Source of the DNA: Myroides odoratimimus
GTDB lineage: Bacteria > Bacteroidota > Bacteroidia > Flavobacteriales > Flavobacteriaceae
DNA length: 64,000 nt
Assembly: GCF_030326305.1 (NCBI RefSeq)
Contig: NZ_JACAKB010000006.1
Coordinates: 36,284-100,283 of the forward strand
Direction: 5' to 3'
This document shows, one piece after another, positions 16,684-25,797 of this stretch (positions within the stretch are counted from its first letter, which is position 1; every line of letters begins with the position of its first letter). A program made the position numbers and the translations under genes. The notes beneath the pieces are model-generated. The model made no database searches. It was given only the letters and a program-made list of their open reading frames with translations, and had not been told where the DNA came from.

Positions 16684-17637
16684 ATGATACAAATGACAAC
16701 AGAAAATAATACTCGTGAGACAATAGGTAAAGTACTTCTAATAGGACTTGCTTTACTTAGTTTATTTCCATTTATTTCATCCGCAACAGCATTAGTGATA
16801 GGAATAGTATATGCACAGCTATTTGAGAATCCGTATGCAAAACAAACTAAGAAAGCTACTGGACTTCTCTTAAAACTAGCCGTAATAGGTTTGGGGTTTG
16901 GGATGAATGTGTATAGTGCTATATCAGCTGGTAAGGATGGTTTTATACTTACCATCTTCTCTATCTTTTTGACTTTAGCATTAGGATTCTTATTAGGTAA
17001 ATTATTAAAGATAGACAAGAAAATTTCTTATTTAGTTTCTTCAGGTACTGCAATCTGTGGAGGAAGTGCTATCGCAGCTGTATCTCCAGTTATTAAAGCT
17101 GATGAGAAACAAATATCAGTAGCTTTAGGAATAGTGTTTATCTTAAACTCAGTGGCTTTAATTATATTTCCTCCTATAGGACATGCTTTAGGCTTGAGTC
17201 AAGTAGATTTCGGTCTGTGGTCTGCTATCGCGATACACGATACCAGTTCGGTAGTAGGAGCTGCGGCTAAGTATGGTGACCAAGCATTAGAAGTAGCTAC
17301 TACTGTAAAACTAGCTCGTGCGCTGTGGGTGATACCTGTAGCATTCTTATCTATGGTATTCTTTAAAAATAAAGGAGGTAAAGTGAAGTTGCCTTATTTT
17401 ATCGGGTTATTCGTATTAGCAATGCTAGCGAACTCTTATATCCCAGCTGTACAAAGCATAGGACCTTATATCGTAGAAGCTTCTAAAGCAGCACTTACAT
17501 TAACATTATTCTTAATAGGTACATCGTTATCCTATCGCACTGTGAAATCTGTTGGTTTTAAACCTCTATTAGAAGGAGTAGGACTGTGGATATTCATCTC
17601 TGTGACTTCACTGCTATACATTATGTATGTGAATTAG
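16684..17637 (+). CDS. yeiH: YeiH family putative sulfate/sulfite exporter (UPF0324)
   Basis: A 317-residue polytopic membrane protein with about ten TM helices. Family-specific stretches include VIGLGFGMNVYSAIS, SSGTAICGGSAIAAVSPVIKA, AIAIHDTSSVVGAAAKYGD and LTLFLIGTSLS. YeiH proteins are proposed sulfate or sulfite exporters. It follows the LysR regulator and ends before a strong bidirectional terminator, so the pair forms one unit. Met4 is an alternative start; ATG 16684 is kept as the longest. Confidence 0.85.
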   Translation: MIQMTTENNTRETIGKVLLIGLALLSLFPFISSATALVIGIVYAQLFENPYAKQTKKATGLLLKLAVIGLGFGMNVYSAISAGKDGFILTIFSIFLTLALGFLLGKLLKIDKKISYLVSSGTAICGGSAIAAVSPVIKADEKQISVALGIVFILNSVALIIFPPIGHALGLSQVDFGLWSAIAIHDTSSVVGAAAKYGDQALEVATTVKLARALWVIPVAFLSMVFFKNKGGKVKLPYFIGLFVLAMLANSYIPAVQSIGPYIVEASKAALTLTLFLIGTSLSYRTVKSVGFKPLLEGVGLWIFISVTSLLYIMYVN

Positions 17638-17660
17638 GTAGAGTAGAACATAGAATTAAA

Positions 17661-17690
17661 AAAAGGCTTTCACATCAGTGAAAGCCTTTT
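17661..17690. terminator. Bidirectional terminator, yeiH / carboxylase
   Basis: Perfect 13-bp stem AAAAGGCTTTCAC / GTGAAAGCCTTTT with loop ATCA, A-rich to the left and T-rich to the right, between two converging genes. Confidence 0.9.
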
Positions 17691-17699
17691 TGGTTTTTA

Positions 17700-19328
17700 T
17701 TATACTTGAATAACTCCTAAGTTAAACGGTTTTTCGATAGGAGCGTGGTTTGCAGCTTCAATACCCATAGAGATCCACTTACGCGTATCTAATGGATCAA
17801 TGATAGCATCTGTCCATAGACGAGCTGCTGCGTAATAAGGCGAAACTTGGTTATCGTATTTCGCTTTAATTTTATTGAATAATTCTTCTTCTTGTTCTTT
17901 AGTTAGTTCTTCCCCTTTTGCTTTAAGAGACGAAGCTTCTATTTGTAGTAATACTTTAGCTGCCTGAGCACCACCCATTACAGCAAGCTCAGCACTAGGC
18001 CATGCAAAGATAAGACGTGGATCATAGGCTTTACCACACATCGCATAGTTACCTGCTCCATACGAGTTTCCTACTACTACAGTGAATTTAGGCACTACAG
18101 AGTTAGACACAGCATTAACCATCTTCGCACCATCCTTAATAATACCACCGTGCTCAGACTTAGATCCTACCATAAAACCTGTTACATCTTGTAAGAATAC
18201 TAATGGTATTTTCTTTTGATTACAGTTAGCGATAAAACGAGTAGCTTTATCCGCAGAGTCAGAGTATATCACTCCTCCGAATTGCATTTCGCCTTTTTTA
18301 GTCTTTACTACTTTACGTTGGTTCGCTACGATACCTACAGCCCATCCATCGATACGAGCATATCCTGTGATGATTGATTGTCCATACCCTTCTTTGTACT
18401 CTTCAAATTCTGAGTTATCTACTAGACGTTTGATAATCTCCATCATGTCGTACTGTTCATTACGAGCTTTTGGTAAGATACCGTAGATGTCTTCTTGAGC
18501 TAAAGCAGGTTTGACAGCTTTGATACGATTGTACCCCGCTTTGTCAAAGTCCCCTATTTTATCAATGATATTTTTGATTGTGTCAAGGGCATCTTTGTCA
18601 TCTTTAGCTTTATAATCCGTTACACCTGATATCTCACAGTGCGTAGTTGCTCCCCCTAATGTTTCGTTGTCAATGCTCTCACCGATAGCTGCTTTTACTA
18701 AATAACTACCTGCTAAGAAGATACTACCTGTCTTGTCTACGATAAGTGCTTCATCACTCATAATAGGAAGATAAGCACCACCAGCTACACAGCTACCCAT
18801 TACAGCCGCTATCTGTGTAATACCCATGCTACTCATGACAGCATTGTTTCTGAATATACGTCCGAAGTGTTCTTTATCAGGGAAGATTTCGTCCTGTAGT
18901 GGTAGATAAACACCTGCACTATCTACTAAGTAGATGATAGGAAGTTTATTTTCTATTGCTATTTCTTGAGCTCTTAGATTCTTTTTTCCTGTGATCGGGA
19001 ACCACGCACCTGCCTTTACAGTAGCGTCATTTGCTACTACGATACATTGTTTTCCTTTTACATAACCTATCTTAACAACTACACCACCAGAAGGACACCC
19101 TCCATGCTCTTCATACATACCATCTCCTGCGAAGGCACCGATCTCTATACTATTAGCTTTGTCGTCTAATAGGTAGTCGATACGTTCGCGTGCAGTCATT
19201 TTGCCTTGTTCGTGTAGTTTAGCTATTCTTTTTTCGCCACCACCTTGTTTTACTTTTACTAATTTTCTTTTTAAATCAGAAAGCAAAAGCTTATTGTGGT
19301 CTTCGTTTTTATTGAAGTTTATATCCAT
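17700..19328 (-). CDS. Acyl-CoA carboxylase beta (carboxyltransferase) subunit
   Basis: The 542-residue protein is a two-domain carboxyltransferase of the crotonase fold. The N-domain shows KMTARERIDYLLD, then EHGGCPSGGVVVKIGYVKGK and GAGVYLPLQ-type sequence (VDSAGVYLPLQDEIFP). The C-domain shows VVANQRKVVKTKKGEMQFGGVIYSDSADKATRFI, VTGFMVGSKSEHGGIIKDGAKM and NSYGAGNYAMCGKAYDPR. The length and VYLPLQDEIF motif fit methylcrotonyl-CoA or a related acyl-CoA carboxylase, which needs a biotinylated alpha subunit that is not in this window. It stands alone. The 19329-19939 stretch upstream is AT-rich with no gene recognised. Confidence 0.85.
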   Translation of the reverse strand: MDINFNKNEDHNKLLLSDLKRKLVKVKQGGGEKRIAKLHEQGKMTARERIDYLLDDKANSIEIGAFAGDGMYEEHGGCPSGGVVVKIGYVKGKQCIVVANDATVKAGAWFPITGKKNLRAQEIAIENKLPIIYLVDSAGVYLPLQDEIFPDKEHFGRIFRNNAVMSSMGITQIAAVMGSCVAGGAYLPIMSDEALIVDKTGSIFLAGSYLVKAAIGESIDNETLGGATTHCEISGVTDYKAKDDKDALDTIKNIIDKIGDFDKAGYNRIKAVKPALAQEDIYGILPKARNEQYDMMEIIKRLVDNSEFEEYKEGYGQSIITGYARIDGWAVGIVANQRKVVKTKKGEMQFGGVIYSDSADKATRFIANCNQKKIPLVFLQDVTGFMVGSKSEHGGIIKDGAKMVNAVSNSVVPKFTVVVGNSYGAGNYAMCGKAYDPRLIFAWPSAELAVMGGAQAAKVLLQIEASSLKAKGEELTKEQEEELFNKIKAKYDNQVSPYYAAARLWTDAIIDPLDTRKWISMGIEAANHAPIEKPFNLGVIQV

Positions 19329-19939
19329 AGTTTGTTGGGTTGATTCACTGTTGTCTGTGGTTTAGTACAGGTTATATTTAGAGAGTAAATAGTGTACTAA
19401 TCCTTGATCGTTTTCGCTAAAATACAAAATATACTAGAATTTTGGCTACCCAAAAATAAGGAGATGAAGTTTTTAAAGTCCTGTATATTTTCTTTTGTTC
19501 ATATTATTAGCATTTATAGTGAAAGTTGTTGAAGTAAAAAGAGGCATAAGTTTAGGAGTATAGTTAGAAAACGTGTATAATTTATCGATTTATAAAAGTG
19601 TGGTAAAGTATATTCATTACTAACTCATGACGATAGTATGAAGGATATAAAACACTGTGATAACAAAGGTTAGATACTTAGGATATAATCATATTGCCTT
19701 TTAAAATTAAATACTAGAAATGGTGAATATTAAAATAAAGTAGAAGAAATACTTGATAAATTGTAATTAATAGGTATGATTGTTGTTACCAAATATGAAT
19801 ATGAGCTAGAAAGAGTATTTTTATTACATAACATTAAATTAATATTGGGAAATAGGTTTATATTTGTAATTCAATCAGTTATGTTTTTAATATAAAGTAG
19901 GAGTATTAATAAAGTCGTAAAAATTAACGTTAAGGAAAC

Positions 19940-19968
19940 ATTGAGCTAACTTAAAAGAGTTACTTTTG
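19940..19968 (+). promoter_or_regulatory. Promoter of the phosphate uptake operon
   Basis: ATTG at 19940-19943, 17-base spacer, TACTTTTG at 19961-19968. It overlaps a possible TTG start at 19966, so the ATG at 19993 is the true start. The preceding gap 19329-19939 (about 610 bases) shows no other feature. Confidence 0.7.
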
Positions 19969-19992
19969 CGCCCGATTATTATCATTTATAAG

Positions 19993-20637
19993 ATGTCATT
20001 AAACAATATTTTTCAGTTTTTAGTGCCAAAGGATAAAGTGTTTTATCCATTATTTGAAAAGGCAGCAGGTAAGATTAAGAAACTATCAGAAACTTTAAAT
20101 GAGGCAGTAAATGCTCCAGCAAAAGAGAGAGAGAAGTTATTAAAAGATGTAGAAGTATTAAAACAAGAAATTGAGGCTATCGCACAAACTACGCGTATGG
20201 AGCTTGGAAAAAACTTCATCACACCTTTTGACCGTGAGGATATCCACAATTTGATTACTGCTGTAGATGATATTGCAGACAATTTATCAGATGCTGCATC
20301 TCGTATGAGACTGTATCAAATAGATAAAGTAACTAAACCTTTGCGCAAATTAACTGAGGCAAATTTAGAGGCTTGTAGTGAAGTAGCAAAAGGGCTTTTA
20401 ATCTTAAAAGACAATAAGAACTTTGCGACCTTGTCAGAGATTAGTAAGAATATTTCTCGTTTAGAGCGCAAAGCAGATAAAGTATTCGATAAAGCAGTTG
20501 CTGATATTTTTGAGAACGAAAGTAATGCAATCGAAATTATTAAATATAAAGAGGTAATGTCTGCATTAGAGACTGCTACGGATAGCTGTAGAGATGTAGC
20601 TAATGTACTAGAGACGATCACAGTAAAATACGCTTAA
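19993..20637 (+). CDS. DUF47 (PhoU-like) Pit accessory protein
   Basis: The 214-residue protein is all-helical and matches the DUF47/PhoU-like family (MSLNNIFQFLVPKDKVFYPLFEKAA; DREDIHNLITAVDDIADNLSDAASRM; RLERKADKVFDKAVADIFE; EVMSALETATDSCRDVANVLE). Acidic E..D and D..D pairs bind metal clusters in PhoU relatives. These proteins are encoded next to Pit transporters and modulate them. Here it lies 19 bp upstream of pit under a shared promoter. The start is set by the promoter overlap with the upstream TTG. Confidence 0.88.
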   Translation: MSLNNIFQFLVPKDKVFYPLFEKAAGKIKKLSETLNEAVNAPAKEREKLLKDVEVLKQEIEAIAQTTRMELGKNFITPFDREDIHNLITAVDDIADNLSDAASRMRLYQIDKVTKPLRKLTEANLEACSEVAKGLLILKDNKNFATLSEISKNISRLERKADKVFDKAVADIFENESNAIEIIKYKEVMSALETATDSCRDVANVLETITVKYA

Positions 20638-20656
20638 TTAATCAGAAACATTATTT

Positions 20657-21754
20657 ATGGATTTTTTCTTAGGAATGTTTACTAATCAAGCTGGTATTAT
20701 GCTGATGATTATCATCGTATTGGCATTAGGCTTTGATTATATTAACGGTTTTCACGATGCGGCGAACTCTATTGCTACTATTGTGACAACAAAGGTGTTG
20801 ACACCATTCCAAGCCGTATTATGGGCAGCTGCATTTAACTTTGCTGCTTATTTTATCTCTCTCTATATCATCGGGGAATTTAAAATTGGTAATACGATAG
20901 CGAAGTCAGTGAATGAGAACTTTATTAGTTTAGAAGTTATATTTGCTGGATTAGTAGCCGCTATTATTTGGAATTTATTGACTTGGAAGTTAGGTATTCC
21001 TTCTTCTTCTTCACATACTTTAATTGGAGGATTTATCGGTGCAGCAGTAGCTCATGCAGGTGGTTTTGCTCCTGGAGGAGAGGATGTTATTGTGTATTCA
21101 AAAGTGATTCCAATCTTCTTATTTATCTTCGGAGCTCCGTTTTTAGGTATGATATTAGCTTATTTTATAACTGTAGCTATTATGTGGATTTGTAGAAATG
21201 GAAACTCTCATAAATGTGATACATGGTTTAAGCGTTTACAGTTAGTATCTTCAGCATTGTTTTCTTTAGGACATGGTGGTAACGATGCTCAGAAAGTAAT
21301 GGGTATTATCGGTGCGGCTGTTATCTTCTATCATGTTAATATTGATATGGATGAAGCATATTTAATAGATGGAGTAGATACATTTAAAGTATTCGTAGAA
21401 CATTGGTGGTGGGTTCCACTAGCCTCATTCATATTCATTGGATTAGGTACTTTATCAGGTGGATGGAAGATCGTGAAAACGATGGGATCTAAAATTACTA
21501 AAGTAACTCCATTAGAGGGTGTTGCGGCTGAGACTGCAGGTGCTGTTGCGTTATATGTGACTGAGCATTTAGGTATTCCAGTATCGACTACACATACGAT
21601 CACAGGTTCTATCATCGGGGTAGGAGTTACTAAACGTATCTCTGCTGTTAGATGGGGAGTGACTATTAATCTATTATGGGCTTGGGTATTGACTATACCT
21701 GTATCGGCTATTATAGCAATGGTAGTTTATTATTTGATCACATTCTTTATGTAA
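20657..21754 (+). CDS. pit: Low-affinity inorganic phosphate transporter, Pit family
   Basis: A 365-residue Pit (PiT/PHO-4) transporter with about ten TM helices. The two inverted family signatures are present: GFDYINGFHDAANSIATIV near the N-terminus and LGHGGNDAQKVMGIIGAAV in the middle, each followed by a conserved segment (GIPSSSSHTLIGGFIGA and GIPVSTTHTITGSIIGVG). It moves metal-phosphate with protons or sodium into the cytoplasm. It is the second gene after the DUF47 accessory protein and ends with its own terminator. Confidence 0.93.
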   Translation: MDFFLGMFTNQAGIMLMIIIVLALGFDYINGFHDAANSIATIVTTKVLTPFQAVLWAAAFNFAAYFISLYIIGEFKIGNTIAKSVNENFISLEVIFAGLVAAIIWNLLTWKLGIPSSSSHTLIGGFIGAAVAHAGGFAPGGEDVIVYSKVIPIFLFIFGAPFLGMILAYFITVAIMWICRNGNSHKCDTWFKRLQLVSSALFSLGHGGNDAQKVMGIIGAAVIFYHVNIDMDEAYLIDGVDTFKVFVEHWWWVPLASFIFIGLGTLSGGWKIVKTMGSKITKVTPLEGVAAETAGAVALYVTEHLGIPVSTTHTITGSIIGVGVTKRISAVRWGVTINLLWAWVLTIPVSAIIAMVVYYLITFFM

Positions 21755-21778
21755 GCATATAGTTTAAAAGATATATAG

Positions 21779-21807
21779 AGTGGTACAGCGATGTGCCACT
21801 TTTTTTT
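21779..21807 (+). terminator. Terminator after pit
   Basis: 8-bp stem AGTGGTAC / GTGCCACT (one G-T pair) with loop AGCGAT and a run of eight T. Confidence 0.85.
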
Positions 21808-21836
21808 ATTTGGTGATACAGTCTGCTTTAATAGAA

Positions 21837-21861
21837 TAAAAAAAGGAGCTATTAGCTCCTT
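21837..21861 (-). terminator. Terminator after prfB
   Basis: On the minus strand the perfect stem AAGGAGCT / AGCTCCTT (loop AAT) is followed by a T-run, immediately after the prfB stop at 21865. Confidence 0.85.
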
Positions 21862-21864
21862 CTT

Positions 21865-22963
21865 TTATTCTTCATCTTTTTGTCCCATCATCATTAGATA
21901 TGCTTTTAAGAAGTTGTCAATCTCTCCATTCATTACAGAATCTACATCAGTAGTTTCGAATTGTGTGCGGACATCTTTGACTAGTTTATACGGATGCATT
22001 ACGTAGTTACGTATTTGCGATCCCCATTCTATTTTCTTCTTATTCGCTTCTATTTCATCACGCATTGCTTGTTTCTTCTTCAGCTCTATTTCGTATAATT
22101 GAGACTTTAAAAGTTGCATAGCCTTGGTCTTATTATCTAATTGGGAACGCGTTTCAGAGTTTTCAATAATAATACCAGTAGGGTGGTGACGTAATCGTAC
22201 CGCTGTCTCTACTTTATTAACGTTCTGTCCACCTGCACCACTAGATCGCATAGTCTCCCAAGAGATATCTGAAGGGCTAATTTCGATTTCGATAGTATCA
22301 TCTGCTAGCGGATAAACATAAACAGATACGAATGAGGTATGACGTTTAGCATTACTGTCAAATGGTGAGATACGTACTAAACGGTGAACTCCGTTTTCGC
22401 CTTTTAAGTATCCGAAGGCAAACTCTCCATCGAACTCTAAGGTTACTGTTTTTACACCAGCAACTTCTCCTTCTTGGTAGTTTAACTCTTTTACATTAAC
22501 GCCGTTCTTCTCTCCCCACATGATGTACATACGCATCAGCATAGCTGCCCAATCGCAACTCTCTGTACCTCCTGCACCTGCTGTAATCTGTAGTACAGCA
22601 CTCATATTATCTCCTTCGTCAGAAAGCATGTTCTTAAACTCTAATTCTTCTATGATCTGAAGAGTTTTTTCATACTGTTCTACTACTTCTTCTTCTGTGT
22701 ATTCACCCTCTGCATAGAATTCTAAAAGGATCTTTAATTCTTCTAAATTAGACATAGCAGATTCATAGCCCTCAACCCATTTCTTTTTGGATTTAAGCGC
22801 TTTAACGATAATTTCTGCTTCCTTAGGATTATTCCAAAAGTCAGGAGCAAAAGTTTTTTCTTCCTCGTTTGTTATTTCGATAAGCTTCTTATCGATGTCA
22901 AAGATACCTCCTTAACGCACCAAGGCGATCAATAATATCCTTCTGTTGTTCTGTGGTTACCAT
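21865..22963 (-). CDS. prfB: Peptide chain release factor 2 (RF2), programmed +1 frameshift
   Basis: Frame zero starts at ATG 22963 and reads 21 codons to CTT, then meets TGA at 22898-22900. A +1 slip continues at GAC (22899) and runs to 21865, giving a 365-residue protein, normal for RF2. The slip site AGGAGGTATCTTTGAC has the Shine-Dalgarno-like AGGAGG and CTT-TGA-C seen in other prfB genes. RF2 reads UGA and UAA: the SPF anticodon-like tripeptide is at ~199-201 (RISPFDSN) and the catalytic GGQ at ~244-246 ([13 protein letters not shown]). Coding segments are 22901-22963 and 21865-22899. RF2 thereby controls its own synthesis. Confidence 0.96.
22898..22913 (-). promoter_or_regulatory. prfB programmed frameshift signal
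   Basis: Minus-strand AGGAGGTATCTTTGA: an internal SD-like AGGAGG, three bases, the CTT slip codon, then the in-frame TGA followed by C. This is the classic RF2 autoregulatory arrangement, notable because Bacteroidetes otherwise rarely use SD pairing. Confidence 0.95.
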
Positions 22964-23010
22964 AATTTTTAATACTTTTATAGCACAAAAATACTTATTC
23001 CTATCAATTT

Positions 23011-24036
23011 ATGGAAATTAATTTAATCAGTGATACAATCACTAAGCCTACACCTGAAATGTTGAATTACATGATGAAAGCAAGGGTAGGAGATGATGTT
23101 TACAAGCAAGATGGAAGTACTAATGAATTAGAAATTGCTGTAGCTGAGTTGTTTGGGATGGAAGCAGCCCTTTTTTTTCCTTCAGGAACAATGGCAAATC
23201 AAGTGGCGATAAAGTTACATACACAACCTGGAGATCACTTAATTTGTGATAAAAGTTCACATATAAGCATGTTTGAAGGAGGAGGAATAGCGGTACACAG
23301 TGGTGTGAGTTGCGCTTTAATAGAAGGAGATAGAGGACGTATTACAGCAGAACAAGTCTTAGAAAATTATAATGATCCCAATAATGTTCACTTACCAATA
23401 ACTAAATTAGTGTGTATAGAAAATACAACTAATCTTGGCGGAGGAGCATGTTATGAGTTAAGTGAGATAGAGCGCACTCGAGAGGTGTGTAATGAAAAAG
23501 GATTAAAGATGCACTTAGATGGAGCGAGATTGTGGAATGCATTGGTAGCTAAATCACAACATCCAAGTCAGTTCGGTGCTATGTTTAATACGATATCAGT
23601 ATGTTTTTCTAAGGGCTTAGGTGCTCCTGTAGGTTCTGTTTTGTTAGGATCAAAAGAAGATATTAAGAAAGCTATTCGCCTTAGAAAATTAATGGGAGGA
23701 GGAATGCGTCAAATAGGTTATTTAACTTCAGCTGCTTTATTCGCTTTAAAAAATAATGTAGGCCGCCTGCAAAGAGATCATTTTAGAGCGAAGCAAATAG
23801 AGATGGTTTTAAATAAGAAAATATGGGTTAAGGAGGTTTTGCCTGTTCAAACTAATATCGTCGTTTTTAGACTGCAAGAAATAGCTCAAAACAGAGTCTT
23901 TATAGATAAGTTGAAACAAAAGAATATATCTATCAGTGATATGGGAGGTGGATGGCTTCGTATGGTGACACACTTAGACTACCGTGAAGTAATGCATGAG
24001 TATGTAATAGAAGCTCTAACTAAGCTAGAATTGTAG
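23011..24036 (+). CDS. ltaE: Low-specificity L-threonine aldolase
   Basis: The 341-residue PLP enzyme cleaves L-threonine or allo-threonine to glycine and acetaldehyde. The PLP lysine is K201 in SVCFSKGLGAPVGS; D170 and R173 (MHLDGARLWNA) contact PLP and substrate. The N-terminal LISDTITKPTPEML and GSTNELEIAVAELFGMEAALFFPSGTMANQ are characteristic of the family. It is divergent from prfB by 47 bp and stands as its own unit before the DUF6787 gene, which has its own promoter. Confidence 0.92.
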   Translation: MEINLISDTITKPTPEMLNYMMKARVGDDVYKQDGSTNELEIAVAELFGMEAALFFPSGTMANQVAIKLHTQPGDHLICDKSSHISMFEGGGIAVHSGVSCALIEGDRGRITAEQVLENYNDPNNVHLPITKLVCIENTTNLGGGACYELSEIERTREVCNEKGLKMHLDGARLWNALVAKSQHPSQFGAMFNTISVCFSKGLGAPVGSVLLGSKEDIKKAIRLRKLMGGGMRQIGYLTSAALFALKNNVGRLQRDHFRAKQIEMVLNKKIWVKEVLPVQTNIVVFRLQEIAQNRVFIDKLKQKNISISDMGGGWLRMVTHLDYREVMHEYVIEALTKLEL

Positions 24037-24105
24037 AGGGTGAATTAAGATAGTGTAAATCGTTTATTTAGTAATATTTATGTTTTTAGATCAAGTAAAT
24101 TGATT

Positions 24106-24113
24106 TACCTTTG
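24106..24113 (+). promoter_or_regulatory. -7 element for DUF6787 gene
   Basis: TACCTTTG at 24106-24113 fits TAnnTTTG, 19 bases before ATG 24133. A TTTAG at 24085-24089 may act as a weak -33. Confidence 0.55.
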
Positions 24114-24132
24114 TTTAGAATTAAATTAAATA

Positions 24133-24444
24133 ATGGAAAAATTAAAACAACGTTGGGGAATTACATCAAATTGGCAAATGGGTGTAATTTTATTAGTTTT
24201 TGCAATTACAGGTTCAACTGCAGCTTATATATCAAAACCTATTTTAACTAGTATAGGATTAGATCGAGCTACAACTAACCCGTTTATATATTGGGTTCTG
24301 TATATTGTGTTAATTCTACCTGTTTATAAAGTTATTTTGATTTGTGTGGGTACTATATTTGGACAGCATCGTTTTTTTTGGAATTTCGTGATGAAAATGC
24401 TGAGAAGAATGGGGTTTGGTTCTCTTGTACCAAAAGATAAGTAA
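24133..24444 (+). CDS. Small membrane protein of the DUF6787 type
   Basis: A 103-residue protein with a cytoplasmic start (MEKLKQRWGITSNWQMG), two TM helices (~18-38 and ~55-78) and a basic tail (FGQHRFFWNFVMKMLRRMGF) near the end. This layout and the KQRWGITSNWQ start match a conserved Bacteroidetes family annotated as DUF6787 (recognised by eye, moderate certainty). No function is established. It is monocistronic between a TAnnTTTG promoter and a bidirectional terminator. Confidence 0.65.
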   Translation: MEKLKQRWGITSNWQMGVILLVFAITGSTAAYISKPILTSIGLDRATTNPFIYWVLYIVLILPVYKVILICVGTIFGQHRFFWNFVMKMLRRMGFGSLVPKDK

Positions 24445-24470
24445 GAAGTTTACCAATTATTATATTTATA

Positions 24471-24508
24471 AAAAAGCTGAAAGTGTTTTTGATACTTTCA
24501 GCTTTTTT
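24471..24508. terminator. Bidirectional terminator
   Basis: Stem AAAAAGCTGAAAGT / ACTTTCAGCTTTTT around a 9-base loop, between converging DUF6787 and rsmI-like genes. Confidence 0.88.
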
Positions 24509-24516
24509 TGTTCTAT

Positions 24517-25242
24517 TTAATTCTTGTGAATGATAAAGATACAAGGTCTTTTGTGTAAGTCTTCTTTTGTGTTTTTCCATTGAGCGGCTGGTTTAGTCTG
24601 GATAAACTCAGTCTCTAATGTGATATCGCAAGCCACACAGATGAGGGTGTTGGGATTTAATATCTGAACCATATCTTGTAACAGTTGATTGTTTCTATAT
24701 GGAGTTTCTATAAATAATTGCGATTGGTTTTTCTCTTGAGAAGTCCTTTCTAAAGCTTTAAGAGTACTCTTTTTATCACTTTTATCTATTGGTAGATATC
24801 CGTTGAAAGCAAAGCTCTGCCCGTTCATTCCAGAAGCCATAACGGATAGAAGGATAGAAGAGGGACCCACTAACGGAGTTACTTTAATATTTCTTTTATG
24901 AGCTAGATCTACGATAACTGCACCAGGATCAGCGACACCAGGACAACCTGCTTCACTCATTACTCCAACGCTCTTTCCTTCTAATAAAGGTTTGATGTAT
25001 TCTTTGTATTCGCTTATTTCAGTGTGTTTGTTTAAAGGAAATAGAATAAGCTCTGATTGTTTTTTTTCAGGGCAGATACTTTTAATAAAACGCCTTGCTG
25101 TTTTTTCATTTTCAACAATGAATATGTCAAGCATTTCTATAGCGCGTTTCACGGTTTGTGGCAAAACGTCCATAGGATTTGTAGTGTCTCCTAGAGTGAT
25201 AGGGATTAGGTATAGTGTACCTGTAGGTATATTATTTGTCAT
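24517..25242 (-). CDS. Tetrapyrrole-methylase-fold SAM methyltransferase, RsmI-like
   Basis: The 241-residue protein begins GTLYLIPITLGDTTNPMDVLP, as RsmI proteins do (GxLYxVxTPIGN), and has VGVMSEAGCPGVADPGAVIV matching the RsmI SDAGTPxISDPG loop, then VTPLVGPSSILLSVMASGMNGQSFAFNGYLP. RsmI 2'-O-methylates C1402 of 16S rRNA. The protein is ~40 residues shorter than E. coli RsmI, lacking its C-terminal extension, and belongs to a diverged Bacteroidetes branch, so the exact substrate is less certain. It lies near dnaA, on the same strand as the phosphatase and dnaA, but separated by 99 bp. Confidence 0.75.
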   Translation of the reverse strand: MTNNIPTGTLYLIPITLGDTTNPMDVLPQTVKRAIEMLDIFIVENEKTARRFIKSICPEKKQSELILFPLNKHTEISEYKEYIKPLLEGKSVGVMSEAGCPGVADPGAVIVDLAHKRNIKVTPLVGPSSILLSVMASGMNGQSFAFNGYLPIDKSDKKSTLKALERTSQEKNQSQLFIETPYRNNQLLQDMVQILNPNTLICVACDITLETEFIQTKPAAQWKNTKEDLHKRPCIFIIHKN

Positions 25243-25341
25243 TTGTCAAATTTCTCTCAAATAGGGTACAAAGGTAAAGATAAAGTATAGTACAAAAAAG
25301 AAAAGGAAGAAAATGACTTTCTTCCTTTTGCTTACATATAT

Positions 25342-25797
25342 CTAAGATTTTAAATCTTTGGCTATTACATTACAAACTTCATCTAAAAGATGAAAGACAT
25401 GTTCGAAACCATCATCTCCTCCAAAATATGGATCAGGTACTTGTAGGTTTTGGCCAGGTGTGTTTTCATTAAGAATTAACTTTACTTTATTTTTGGCTTC
25501 TTGATTAGGTGCTAACTTAATTACATTTTCGTAATTAGATTTATCCATCACATAGATGCGATCAAAGTTAGTAAAGTCACTTACTTTAAACTGTCTTGCT
25601 CGCTGTGTAGTTAAATCAATATTGTATTTTTTAGCAACAGCTATTGATCGTTTGTCTGGTTGACTACCTATGTGCCAATCTCCAGTACCAGCTGAATCAA
25701 CAAAAAAACTTTCTGTAGAAAGCTTTGATTGTAATATCCCTTCTGCTAAAGGCGAACGGCAAATATTGCCTAAACAAACCATCAATACTTTTGTCAT
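25342..25797 (-). CDS. Low-molecular-weight protein tyrosine phosphatase
   Basis: The 151-residue protein shows the catalytic P-loop VCLGNICRSP with Cys8 and Arg14 and the general acid D122 in the DPYFGG loop. LMW-PTPs dephosphorylate protein tyrosines; the same fold also serves as arsenate reductase, but the DPYFGGDDGF loop favours a phosphatase. Its ATG shares one base with the dnaA stop (TAATG), so translation is coupled to dnaA. The dnaA-phosphatase pair is a known Flavobacteriia arrangement. Confidence 0.92.
   Translation of the reverse strand: MTKVLMVCLGNICRSPLAEGILQSKLSTESFFVDSAGTGDWHIGSQPDKRSIAVAKKYNIDLTTQRARQFKVSDFTNFDRIYVMDKSNYENVIKLAPNQEAKNKVKLILNENTPGQNLQVPDPYFGGDDGFEHVFHLLDEVCNVIAKDLKS

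Noticed and set aside
20968-21195. 75-residue frame inside pit
   Set aside because: Out-of-frame shadow rich in Cys, Phe and Ser; no start context.
22756-22963. prfB read as a frameshifted pseudogene
   Set aside because: The break coincides exactly with the conserved RF2 slip signal and the product is full length.
25342-25797. LMW phosphatase as the missing ArsC
   Set aside because: The DPYFGG acid loop and coupling to dnaA fit a protein tyrosine phosphatase, and it is 16 kb from the ars operon.
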